From assembly GCA_938009745.1 (NCBI GenBank), contig CALLII010000087.1, positions 1-50,972 on the forward strand: a DNA stretch of 50,972 nucleotides, written 5' to 3'. The position numbers and the translations under genes were made by a program. Shown piece by piece: positions 42,811 to 50,972 of this stretch (positions are counted from its first letter, which is position 1; every line of letters starts with the position of its first letter). Below the pieces are notes generated by a model, which saw only the letters and a list, made by a program, of their open reading frames with translations, had not been told where the DNA came from and ran no database searches. This DNA is from an uncultured Flavobacteriales bacterium. Its GTDB lineage: Bacteria > Bacteroidota > Bacteroidia > Flavobacteriales_D > CAJJDF01.

Positions 42811-44037
42811 GTGGAAAATTTGAATCAGTTTTATTTATCTAATGGCATTGCCGGAATTCATCAACAGTTGGATTCATCAGAAGTATCTCATTTTGGAATT
42901 ACCATAAAGGCTGGTTCTAGAGACGAGTTAGAGAACGAACAAGGTTTAGCTCACTTCATTGAACACTGTATTTTTAAAGGAACTACTAAAAGGAAGCCGT
43001 TTCACATATTAAGTAGATTAGACGCAGTTGGAGGTGAATTAAATGCCTACACAACTAAGGAAGAAACTTGTATTTATGGTTCTTTTCTCAATGTTTATTA
43101 TGAAAGAGCAATTGAATTAATTGCTGATATTTTATTTAATTCTACTTTCTCTGATCATGAAATCCAGAAGGAAAAAGATGTAATTATTGACGAGATTAAC
43201 TCATACATGGATTCACCTTCTGAACAGATTTTTGATGATTTTGAAGAGCAAGTTTATAAAGAACAGGCAATTGGTCGTAATATTTTAGGAACTATAGAAA
43301 GTGTTAAGTCATTTACAAGAGAAGATATATTAAGATTTGTAGAGCGAAATTATCATCCTAAAAACATAGCAATAAGTTCAGTAGGCAATATTAAAACTGA
43401 GAAATTTGAAAGACTTTGTGAAAAGTATTTTGGACATGCTTTTGACAAAGAAGCAAATACAAATAAGGAAGTTATATATTCTTATAAGCCAACTCAACTT
43501 GAGTTAAAAAGAGATACTCATCAAGTTCATACCATGATAGGAAACATGGCTTATGACATGCACAATGAAAAACGTAGAGGATTAATATTATTGAATAATG
43601 TACTTGGAGGACAAGGACTTAACAACCGTTTGAATTTAAATATTAGAGAGAAATACGGGTTAACTTACAGCATTGAGTCCAATTACATTCCTTATTTTGA
43701 TACGGGGATTTTTCAGGTTTATTTTAGTGCCGAAAAAAAATTCCATTCCAAAATTGTAAAATTGATTTACAAAGAGTTTGAGGCTCTTAAAAACAAACCA
43801 TTAGGAGTAAATCAATTACACTTAGCCAAGCAACAACTTAAAGGTCATATTGCTTTGGCACAAGAGAATAGAGTAGGGCTTATGCTCGCTTTAGGAAAGT
43901 CATTATTACTATTTGATAAAGTTGACACGAATCAAGAGATTTTTGATAAAATAGATGCAATTACAAGCGAAAATGTGTTGGAAATTGCCAATGAAATTTT
44001 AATAAAAGAGAATTGCAGTATGCTTACTTTTATTTAG
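42811..44037 (+). CDS. M16 family zinc metallopeptidase
   Basis: The frame can begin at TTG 42805 or GTG 42811; the GTG gives 408 residues and avoids the promoter element. No ATG exists between the upstream in-frame stop at 42778 and the conserved N-terminus. The inverse zinc motif HFIEH (about 48-52) is complete, with the downstream Glu of the third ligand expected in the ERAIELIADI helix and EKDVIIDEIN. The C-terminal half holds the second M16 domain (GLNNRLNLNIREKYGLTYS). It lacks a signal peptide, so it is cytoplasmic or processed by another route. Relatives (YmxG/PqqL-type) digest short peptides. The stop region overlaps the convergent T9SS gene by eight bases. Confidence 0.9.
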   Translation: MENLNQFYLSNGIAGIHQQLDSSEVSHFGITIKAGSRDELENEQGLAHFIEHCIFKGTTKRKPFHILSRLDAVGGELNAYTTKEETCIYGSFLNVYYERAIELIADILFNSTFSDHEIQKEKDVIIDEINSYMDSPSEQIFDDFEEQVYKEQAIGRNILGTIESVKSFTREDILRFVERNYHPKNIAISSVGNIKTEKFERLCEKYFGHAFDKEANTNKEVIYSYKPTQLELKRDTHQVHTMIGNMAYDMHNEKRRGLILLNNVLGGQGLNNRLNLNIREKYGLTYSIESNYIPYFDTGIFQVYFSAEKKFHSKIVKLIYKEFEALKNKPLGVNQLHLAKQQLKGHIALAQENRVGLMLALGKSLLLFDKVDTNQEIFDKIDAITSENVLEIANEILIKENCSMLTFI

Positions 44038-45508
44038 AAACCATAATTTTTTGTTGATATACGCCTTCTTTTGATTCAATTACGATTAAGTACATTCCAG
44101 ATTTAGAGCCAGAAAAATCTAATTTTTCGATTGAATTAGTTGAGTTAGATTCTTGAATTAGTTTGCCATAAAGATCAAACACTTTGATAGTTACTCTCTC
44201 GTTATTAAATGAAGCTAAATTAACTGTAACCTCATTTTGAGTTGGGTTAGGATAAATTTCAATAGCTAATTCAGACTCAGGTTCATTTATTGAAGTAATG
44301 TCATTTTGATAAGAAATACTATTAAAAAATGGAAGAGGGTTACTTAAAGAACTATCAACTTTTATTAAGTAAATATTTGCTTGACTTCCATCCATAAAAT
44401 CTCCTGTACAAGCGAAAATCATTCCATTGTCAGAGGTCATTTGTCCATCATAGGCTATTTCCTTGTTTGCTGAAATAAATTTTTGAAATCCACCTAGGTT
44501 TCCAAATGCAATATCTTGAGTAAATCGGTAGTAGTTTGCATTTCCAGGTTCGCTTAATTCAAAACTTCTAATTCCCGCAAATACCAGAGAATCTTTATAG
44601 TTGAATACCTTTTCGTTCCAGTCGTCATTTTGTATTACAGGAAGTGAAGGTGAAAAATCTGTAATTACATGTTCATGAAAAAACACTCCAGTGCTGGTTA
44701 TTTTAGCTCCCCAGTTATCAATATCAAAATTAGGTGGAGTATTACTACCTCCAGATAAAACTATTTCTCCACTAGGTAATTCAACTAAACTTTTAGCAAA
44801 ATTAATGCCTGGGTTTCCGTAGGTGTTTTGCCAAATTAGTACACCCAAACTATCCGTACGAACTACATATGCTTGTCTTCCGTTTCCAAAGCTTTCGCTT
44901 TCTCCAGCCATAATAAGGTCTCCGTTAGCTGCTTCTATTAATTCATGAAATTTATCTGACTGAGTTCCTCCAAAAGTCTTTTCCCAAAGTACAGTTCCCA
45001 TTGAATCTATTTTTACTAGATATCCAGAGGGTGAACCATTTATGTGAGTTTCTCCAGCTATAACAAACCCTTTGTCACTAGTTTGAACTAGGCTTCGTCC
45101 AAAATTCCAATTTTCATCACCAATGAACTTTGTAAAAATAGTATCACCCATTTTATCGGTTCTAATAACGTAAACATCATAATCTCCATGTGGTTGTCCA
45201 TAACCAACAAAAGCTAGTCCGCCATCATGTGTTTCGATAATGTCTTCGCCTCTTTCCATTCCATATCCACCATATCTTTTTGCCCATTGAAATGTACCAA
45301 CAGAATCAACTTTCATTAAATATAAATCGGTATTACCATCATAATTTACAGTTGATCCTACTACAGCATAGCCAGTGTCATTTGTTTGCACAATGGCTCT
45401 TGCTTGATCGTTTCTACCAGTAGAATAACTTATTTCAAAGGATATTTGTGAAGCACCAAAAAAAGGAGACAAACAAAACAAAAGTGATATGTAAATTGAA
45501 TACTTCAT
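44030..45508 (-). CDS. T9SS-exported protein with repeated propeller-like blades
   Basis: The 492-residue product has a signal peptide (to about residue 20) and then about six repeats of the form DTGYAVVGSTxxxDGNTDLYLMKVDSVGTFQWAKxYGG, the pattern of blade-forming repeats in Bacteroidota secreted proteins. It ends in a T9SS type A sorting domain (IEIYPNPTQNEVTVNL at about 415 to QKIMVSK). It is probably surface-exposed and could bind partners or glycans. It is third in a leftward unit, three bases after the DUF5723-like barrel gene, which suggests the barrel or its lipoprotein partner works with it. Substrate is unknown. Confidence 0.82.
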   Translation of the reverse strand: MKYSIYISLLFCLSPFFGASQISFEISYSTGRNDQARAIVQTNDTGYAVVGSTVNYDGNTDLYLMKVDSVGTFQWAKRYGGYGMERGEDIIETHDGGLAFVGYGQPHGDYDVYVIRTDKMGDTIFTKFIGDENWNFGRSLVQTSDKGFVIAGETHINGSPSGYLVKIDSMGTVLWEKTFGGTQSDKFHELIEAANGDLIMAGESESFGNGRQAYVVRTDSLGVLIWQNTYGNPGINFAKSLVELPSGEIVLSGGSNTPPNFDIDNWGAKITSTGVFFHEHVITDFSPSLPVIQNDDWNEKVFNYKDSLVFAGIRSFELSEPGNANYYRFTQDIAFGNLGGFQKFISANKEIAYDGQMTSDNGMIFACTGDFMDGSQANIYLIKVDSSLSNPLPFFNSISYQNDITSINEPESELAIEIYPNPTQNEVTVNLASFNNERVTIKVFDLYGKLIQESNSTNSIEKLDFSGSKSGMYLIVIESKEGVYQQKIMVSK

Positions 45509-45511
45509 TAA

Positions 45512-46765
45512 TTAAAAGGTGTAAAAAGCATATGCTCCAAGACTGTTTCCATTTCCGCTTTTCAAAAATGTACCAGTTATGTTGTTTGATTCGATACCTG
45601 CTCTAAATTTTTTATAAGAATAGTATGCTCCAACTCCTGCTCTTAACCCAGCATATCCTCCCCAAGCTAAAGAACCTTGTACCCTTAAACTTTTGTTTAT
45701 TTGAAAGCTACCACCTCCATAAATGGAAGGTAAATAGTTAGAAAAGAATTTATAGCGCACTCCATATATCGATTGAAACTGAATTGACTTGTCGAAGTTT
45801 TTATCAAAACGAATTATTGTTGGTAACATTGAAACAAAGTTTCTATCAGATAGTTCTGGAAGAATGCTTTCTGCTTGATTTAGTATTTCTTCGTTACTAG
45901 TTTGGAAAATATTATCTATTTCAACTCCATCAAAATCATAGTTTATTTCCGTGTTAGAGAATCTTGTATTTCTTGCCCAAAATATTAAACCAAAGTTTGT
46001 TACAGAAAAAGTAAAACGTCTTTTAAACAAAAGACGAGAGTAATCTAATCCTACACCAGCACCATTAAATGACATGAAATTTCTTGAATTATTGTCTGAC
46101 AATCGAATTTTACCATTGTATTGCATATTAAGCTCTGTTCCTTGAGGTGCAGTATACAAATCCGCTTGTCTAAAGTTATAAGAATTAAATCTATCACCTA
46201 TTATTAATGATAATCCAATAGATTGTGACCAATCTTTTTTCATTAATCCAATCGTTAATTTTTCAAATTTGTAAGAGGTTAAATTAGACCTACCAAGTTT
46301 TGCGGTTTGATCTTCAAATTGCTTATTTCCATAAAAAATAGTTGAAAATAAATCACGAGTATAAGATGCGCTCACATTGTTATAGCTACCAAATCCTATA
46401 TAGTAATGATAGTCAGGAAGTTTTTTTACTAAAGTATCTGTCATGTCCACAAACTGCCCTTCGTAGTTTACTTCTAAACCAAATCTGTTTCTATTATTCG
46501 TTTTATCTATTGCTAACTCTTTAAGTCGTTCGGTAATTTGCCCTCCAAAAAGTAATTTTTCCATAAACTCATTACTTAAATTAGTTGAGCCATAATTAGC
46601 CGAAAATGCAGCTAATACTTGGTAGTTATCTTTATTGCTATCAATAAGCAAAACATTGGTAGAGTCACCTGCAGTACTGTCAGATTGTGCGTAACCTGTT
46701 TCAATTCCAAAAATAAATATCATTGAAAGTATACAAATAACTATTGATCCAAATCCTTTCATCAA
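45512..46765 (-). CDS. DUF5723-like outer-membrane barrel protein
   Basis: The 417-residue product has a signal peptide (about 1-26, ending GYAQS) and a barrel-type sequence. It shares with the protein at 15701-17206 an overall plan of long amphipathic strands plus SFNGAGVGLDYSRLLFKRRFTFSVTNFGLIFWAR (about 232-265), typical of DUF5723 proteins, and a terminal AYAFYTF. The assignment to DUF5723 rests on pattern, not on a search. It overlaps by four bases with the upstream lipoprotein gene and sits three bases before the T9SS protein gene, so the three form a tight operon with an envelope or surface role. Confidence 0.68.
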   Translation of the reverse strand: MMKGFGSIVICILSMIFIFGIETGYAQSDSTAGDSTNVLLIDSNKDNYQVLAAFSANYGSTNLSNEFMEKLLFGGQITERLKELAIDKTNNRNRFGLEVNYEGQFVDMTDTLVKKLPDYHYYIGFGSYNNVSASYTRDLFSTIFYGNKQFEDQTAKLGRSNLTSYKFEKLTIGLMKKDWSQSIGLSLIIGDRFNSYNFRQADLYTAPQGTELNMQYNGKIRLSDNNSRNFMSFNGAGVGLDYSRLLFKRRFTFSVTNFGLIFWARNTRFSNTEINYDFDGVEIDNIFQTSNEEILNQAESILPELSDRNFVSMLPTIIRFDKNFDKSIQFQSIYGVRYKFFSNYLPSIYGGGSFQINKSLRVQGSLAWGGYAGLRAGVGAYYSYKKFRAGIESNNITGTFLKSGNGNSLGAYAFYTF

Positions 46766-48345
46766 TTGTATTTAATTTCCATATTCATGTCCGTTACTAA
46801 TTTCAATTTCATATAGTTATCCCTGTAAATGGTAGTATGTGGAGCATCATTTGTATTGAATATTATTTGAAGTATTACTTCAGAATTATTATTAATGATG
46901 TTCATTTTGTTTGCTGGAATTAAAGCTTCTAAAACTGAGTTAACGGGATTTGTAACCACATTTAAAGCATCTGTATTTGCTGACCTTATAAGCCCTTCAA
47001 CCATTACCGAGTCTATAATTGATCCGCTAGAGTTTAAAAGAAACAATTGTATATCCGCATCAAAAGGGAATCCGTTTTCAGCATAAATAGTAACAAGAGC
47101 ATTGTTTACTGGATTAGAATCCTCATTTATGTTTAAATCTATTTTCTGTCTAAGTTTTAAGTCTTTGGCAATAAACTTCAATGGTAATCTTATATGAAAG
47201 TCAGCTTCAATAATTTGGTCAAAGTACAAGAAATCGTTTCCACTTCCAATGTTTCCAAGTGGATTAACTTCTGCTTCTAGTTCGGTTGTCATCTTGTCTG
47301 ATAAATTTTCGATAACTCTATCAATGTTAGAATTTGCTTTGGTGTAAAATACTCTGTTAATTGAAGGGTTTACAATACCATTATTATCAATACCTCTGTT
47401 TAAGTTTATCCAATTGTTTATGGAGGAATGCATCAAAGGAACATTGTTTCCAGTTCTTGAGTTGTTAGAGATTAATTGCTTAATTTTTATTCTAGCTTCA
47501 GCTCCAACATAATTTTTAATTTCAGTAAAAATATCAATAGAATCAATATCTAGAGTTCCACTAACAATTTGGTCAAATACCGAAAAATTATTTACTGTAG
47601 GTCCTTCAATGAATGAGGATTGACCAATGTAACCTTCTACATAAGCAGGTTTAAGTGAAACCAGTCTATTTTCAATAAATACACTATCCATATTACTAAC
47701 TGTTACTGAACCTCCATTAGGATCTGTACTAACAGTTACTTCTGATTCGAATGTATTGAATTTTGTACCATCATTTCCAGTTAAATCAAAAGTATAGCCA
47801 TCAAAATTAAATTTTCCAGTTTTAACTGCAGGTACAGATGAAGATGATGCAGCAGGAACAGATATAGTTCTTGAAAAACGAACCCCATTTGGATTAGAAG
47901 TCTTAAAAATGGTGTAGGTATAAATTGTTCTTGCTTGAACAAAACTTGTAATTGTGTATTGCAATTCTCCACTTTCTACAACCATTTTTTCAATTCTTGC
48001 ATCTCCAAGATCAAAACTTTCTTCAGAAGGATCATTAACAAATTGGGATCCAGCTGGAAGTTGAATTGCAGATGCAAAAGGGAATCCATATCTTACCCTA
48101 ACAGCAGTATCTGGGATAGAAAAGAACAACTCATCCTGGATAGGAGCAAATGAAAAACTATAATCCAAATCCACAGAGTTATCTGAATTAATTGATAAAA
48201 TAGAGTCTGCAACTAAATCATCTATTGTTAATGTAGTTTTTACAACAGGGGATAATATATCAACATTCCATCTGGTAGCTTCTTCGCGTTTGCAAGCAAA
48301 GAGAAGGATGAAGAGGATAAAAATACTAAATCTTAATTTGTTCAT
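46762..48345 (-). CDS. Large lipoprotein of unknown function
   Basis: The 527-residue product has a lipoprotein signal with lipobox LFAC (Cys18, LLFACKREE). Its mature part is beta-rich with long Ser/Asn/Thr stretches and no recognisable domain. The ATRWNVDILSPVVKTTLTIDDLV segment (about 23-45), an Ile-Asp-rich conserved-looking start, is a feature I have seen in Bacteroidota lipoproteins beside barrels. It is first in a unit with the DUF5723-like barrel (4-base overlap) and a T9SS protein, so it may be the lipoprotein partner of the barrel. A minus-strand TATTTTTG at 48370-48363 lies 17 bases before the ATG. Confidence 0.7.
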   Translation of the reverse strand: MNKLRFSIFILFILLFACKREEATRWNVDILSPVVKTTLTIDDLVADSILSINSDNSVDLDYSFSFAPIQDELFFSIPDTAVRVRYGFPFASAIQLPAGSQFVNDPSEESFDLGDARIEKMVVESGELQYTITSFVQARTIYTYTIFKTSNPNGVRFSRTISVPAASSSSVPAVKTGKFNFDGYTFDLTGNDGTKFNTFESEVTVSTDPNGGSVTVSNMDSVFIENRLVSLKPAYVEGYIGQSSFIEGPTVNNFSVFDQIVSGTLDIDSIDIFTEIKNYVGAEARIKIKQLISNNSRTGNNVPLMHSSINNWINLNRGIDNNGIVNPSINRVFYTKANSNIDRVIENLSDKMTTELEAEVNPLGNIGSGNDFLYFDQIIEADFHIRLPLKFIAKDLKLRQKIDLNINEDSNPVNNALVTIYAENGFPFDADIQLFLLNSSGSIIDSVMVEGLIRSANTDALNVVTNPVNSVLEALIPANKMNIINNNSEVILQIIFNTNDAPHTTIYRDNYMKLKLVTDMNMEIKYN

Positions 48346-48362
48346 TTAGAGTTCTATTTTAA

Positions 48363-48370
48363 CAAAAATA
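48363..48370 (-). promoter_or_regulatory. Bacteroidota -7 element (TATTTTTG) for the lipoprotein-barrel-T9SS unit
   Basis: An exact TAnnTTTG on the minus strand, 17 bases before the ATG at 48345, for a leader of about 14 nt. Confidence 0.4.
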
Positions 48371-48497
48371 GCGAAATATCTGCACAATTACCTTATTTTT
48401 TATTGACAGTTTTCACCAATTTTAGCGAGTTTATTATTTTTTAGATTTTGTTAGTTATTTAGTCAACAAACCATCCTTTAAAACTTGTTCTAGATAC

Positions 48498-48529
48498 TTG
48501 AGAGCAACCATTGGCTTGTAGTATATTTG
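48498..48529 (+). promoter_or_regulatory. Complete Bacteroidota promoter before ftsK
   Basis: A -33 TTG at 48498-48500 and TATATTTG at 48522-48529 are separated by 21 bases. The ATG at 48549 is 19 bases after the -7 element. This is the best-formed promoter in the window. Confidence 0.6.
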
Positions 48530-48548
48530 TTTAAACGTGAAGTGCGCA

Positions 48549-50972
48549 ATGGCAAAAAGACAAAATAAATTTCAAACACCAAAAGACGAGAGCAAAGCAA
48601 AAAAGACTCCAAAAAAGTCGAAAAAGCTTAAATCTATTAAGTCTACTTTTAAACTAGGTACAAATACTAAACGAATTTTAGGTTTAGTAGTTGCCATGGC
48701 TTGCGTGTATTTATTCATTGCATTTTTATCCTATTTATTTACTTGGAAAATTGATCAAGATAAAGTAGAGGGTGCTAATTTTTTAGATTTTGTTTTTACA
48801 AAACAGCCTTTTGGTATTAGTAATTGGTTAGGAAAGCTAGGAGCAATAGTCTCACATAGATTGATTTTTAATGGATTTGGATTTATGTCATTTCTAATTC
48901 CATTCTATTTATTTTTAGTTGCTTTTAAAATTTTAATAGGTGATGCGTTATTACCTCTCAAGAAAACCTTAAAAATTTCAGTAGTAGCTTTAATTTGGGG
49001 ATCAATATTCTTTGGATATTTTTTTAATGAAAACAACCTTTTTATGGGAGGTAATTTCGGTTACCAAATTAGCCTTTGGTTGTCGGAGTCTGTTGGAAGG
49101 ATAGGAACGTTCTTCTTTCTATTTTTCTCCTTTTTTGCAATAACAGGAGCTCTTTTTGCTAATTTTCTGAAAGCTGGTTACAAGATGATTACATCATTGT
49201 TACCAAGTAATGGAGAAGAAATTAATCAAGAAAAAGTTAACGAAAAAGTTCAAGATGAAGTCACAAGTAACTTTGATGTAGATATGGATAGTGATTTGAT
49301 TGAGGACGAAATGGAAATTGTTGTAAACCAATCAGAAGAAACATCAGAAACTATAAAAGAGGCCCCAGAAGTTGTTGAAGAGAGGACTGAAATAGAGTTA
49401 AGTAATGAGGTTCCAGAAAAAGTAGAACTAGAAAAAAATGATGATTTTGAAATTGAAGTAGAAACTGTAAATGAAGAATTGCTGAGTGATAGAGAGATAA
49501 ACAAAAAGGTTAAAGAATTTGGGGAGTATGATCCAGAATTGGATTTATCATCATACAAATTACCTCCGATTGACTTACTTGAAACTCATGGGCAAACTAC
49601 CGGTATTAATATTAATAAAGAAGAGCTAGAAGCAAATAAAAATAAAATTGTAGACACCTTATCCAACTATAAAATTGAAATTGATAAGATAAAAGCAACT
49701 GTAGGTCCTACGGTAACTTTGTATGAAGTTGTTCCAGCACCAGGAGTTAGAATTTCAAAAATTAAGAATCTAGAAGATGATATTGCTTTGAGTTTATCAG
49801 CCCTTGGAATTAGAATTATCGCTCCAATCCCAGGAAAAGGAACAATTGGAATTGAGGTTCCAAACTCTAATCCTCAAATTGTATCCATGAAAGCATTGAT
49901 ACAATCAGATAAATTTCAGAATTCTAAATTTGAACTTCCTGTTGCTTTAGGTAAAACTATTTCTAATGAAACCTTGATTGCCGATTTAGCAAAAATGCCT
50001 CACTTACTAATGGCAGGTGCTACAGGACAAGGAAAGTCTGTTGGGTTAAATGCAATTTTGGTTTCTCTTTTGTATAAAAAACACCCTTCGCAAGTTAAGT
50101 TTGTACTGATTGATCCTAAAAAAGTAGAGTTAACATTATTCAATAAAATTGAAAGACACTTTTTAGCCAAACTACCAGGTGAAGAAGAAGCAATTATTAC
50201 TGATACAGGAAAAGTTGTTGCAACTTTAAACTCTTTGTGTATTGAAATGGATAACAGATATGATTTACTAAAAGAAGCACAAGTAAGAAATATTAAAGAA
50301 TACAATGCTAAGTTTATTCAAAGAAAATTGAATCCAGAAAAAGGTCACCAATACTTGCCATATATAGTTTTAGTAATAGATGAGTTTGCCGATTTAATAA
50401 TGACAGCTGGTAAAGAAGTAGAAACGCCTATTGCTCGTATTGCTCAACTTGCAAGAGCCATTGGAATTCACTTGATTGTAGCTACACAAAGACCTTCTGT
50501 AAATGTAATTACTGGGGTGATAAAAGCCAATTTCCCTGGGAGAATTGCATTTAGAGTTACTTCTAAAATTGATTCAAGAACTATTTTGGATGCAGGAGGA
50601 GCAGACCAACTAATTGGAAGAGGGGATATGATTTATTCTACTGGAAGTGATATAATTAGGCTTCAATGCGGATTTGTAGATACACCAGAAGTAGAAAAGA
50701 TTTGTAATTTTATAGGGGAACAAAGAGGCTATTCTAATGCTTTGTTGTTACCAGAGTATGTTGATGAAAGTGCGGCATCAACCAAAGGAGGTTTTGATGA
50801 TGAAGATAGAGATGAAAGATTTGAGGAAGCTGCTCGTATTTTGGTTATTCATCAACAAGGTTCGGCTTCATTATTACAAAGAAAATTGAAACTTGGTTAT
50901 AACCGAGCAGGAAGAATTATAGATCAATTAGAGTCTGCAGGAATTGTAGGTCCTTTTGAAGGAAGTAAGGCT
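48549..50972 (+). CDS. ftsK: DNA translocase FtsK (partial, 3' end outside window)
   Basis: Starting at ATG 48549, 808 codons are seen to the window edge. A Lys-rich N-terminus leads into four membrane helices (about residues 45-205). An acidic linker follows (about 220-340), then the motor with Walker A GATGQGKS (about 490-497) and Walker B LVIDEFAD (about 607-614) plus the TQRPSVNVITG stretch. The C-terminal winged-helix gamma domain (ARILVIHQQGSASLLQRKL) is present, and the sequence ends in IVGPFEGSKA, so only a short tail is missing. It pumps chromosome ends towards dif at the division septum. The short acidic linker is typical of Bacteroidota FtsK. Confidence 0.94.
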   Translation, partial: MAKRQNKFQTPKDESKAKKTPKKSKKLKSIKSTFKLGTNTKRILGLVVAMACVYLFIAFLSYLFTWKIDQDKVEGANFLDFVFTKQPFGISNWLGKLGAIVSHRLIFNGFGFMSFLIPFYLFLVAFKILIGDALLPLKKTLKISVVALIWGSIFFGYFFNENNLFMGGNFGYQISLWLSESVGRIGTFFFLFFSFFAITGALFANFLKAGYKMITSLLPSNGEEINQEKVNEKVQDEVTSNFDVDMDSDLIEDEMEIVVNQSEETSETIKEAPEVVEERTEIELSNEVPEKVELEKNDDFEIEVETVNEELLSDREINKKVKEFGEYDPELDLSSYKLPPIDLLETHGQTTGININKEELEANKNKIVDTLSNYKIEIDKIKATVGPTVTLYEVVPAPGVRISKIKNLEDDIALSLSALGIRIIAPIPGKGTIGIEVPNSNPQIVSMKALIQSDKFQNSKFELPVALGKTISNETLIADLAKMPHLLMAGATGQGKSVGLNAILVSLLYKKHPSQVKFVLIDPKKVELTLFNKIERHFLAKLPGEEEAIITDTGKVVATLNSLCIEMDNRYDLLKEAQVRNIKEYNAKFIQRKLNPEKGHQYLPYIVLVIDEFADLIMTAGKEVETPIARIAQLARAIGIHLIVATQRPSVNVITGVIKANFPGRIAFRVTSKIDSRTILDAGGADQLIGRGDMIYSTGSDIIRLQCGFVDTPEVEKICNFIGEQRGYSNALLLPEYVDESAASTKGGFDDEDRDERFEEAARILVIHQQGSASLLQRKLKLGYNRAGRIIDQLESAGIVGPFEGSKA

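Noticed and set aside
49250-49558. Ser/Thr-rich minus-strand frame inside ftsK
   Set aside because: Antisense shadow of the acidic FtsK linker.
50000-50305. 101-codon minus-strand frame inside ftsK
   Set aside because: Antisense shadow of the FtsK motor domain.

Overview
The window is an AT-rich chromosomal segment from a member of the Bacteroidota, most probably a marine or aquatic member of the order Flavobacteriales. This is an inference from three signs. Five proteins end in a type IX secretion system (T9SS) sorting domain. Many genes are preceded by the Bacteroidota promoter element TAnnTTTG, usually with only a 10-20 nt leader. The protein families are typical of the phylum (DUF5723 barrels, Omp28-like protein, large alpha-2-macroglobulin lipoprotein). 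I see no rRNA, tRNA, insertion sequence, prophage or CRISPR array. The content is mostly cell envelope and housekeeping.

Layout. 1-4130: a partial BamA/TamA-like barrel, lemA with a DUF3137 gene, an acidic-tailed lipoprotein, a YiiX-like cysteine hydrolase and a TPM-domain protein. 4251-8693: a T9SS-exported PHB-depolymerase-like esterase, an FAD/NAD oxidoreductase paired with a DUF547 lipoprotein, and an outer-membrane barrel. 8696-11790: GT39, PAP2 phosphatase and GT2, which together look like a lipid or lipid A decoration cassette. 11863-14540: a GNAT-like protein and two membrane fatty acid desaturases. 14882-18962: a rightward operon with fabI, a DUF5723 barrel, two unknown envelope proteins, a YfcE-type phosphodiesterase and an unlisted 54-codon Cys/Lys-rich microprotein. 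19001-22838: an SGNH/PKD T9SS protein, an orphan FecCD-type permease plus ATPase, and a SirB1-like protein. 22956-30452: a GT87-like mannosyltransferase, a small lipoprotein and a 1846-residue alpha-2-macroglobulin with an intact thioester motif. 30504-30644: a nested palindromic repeat element.

30748-33171: an Omp28-like T9SS protein, then a divergent 46-codon ORF followed by three hairpins and a terminator, which may be a structured RNA. 33170-38243: an unknown membrane protein, a dicarboxylate/amino-acid symporter, a second GT39 and a phosphohexomutase. 38405-42702: a T9SS propeller-like protein, a CDP-alcohol phosphatidyltransferase, and an operon of RDD protein, rsmI and a SpoU methyltransferase. 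42811-44037: an M16 peptidase whose promoter nearly abuts its start codon. 44030-48345: a leftward operon of lipoprotein, DUF5723-like barrel and T9SS beta-propeller protein. 48549-end: the first 808 codons of ftsK.

The points most worth following are the Cys/Lys microprotein, the multi-hairpin intergenic region beside the 46-codon ORF, the nested palindromic element, the two apparently leaderless genes, and the two envelope cassettes (GT2/PAP2/GT39/barrel and lipoprotein/DUF5723/T9SS). No large defence or mobile system is visible.
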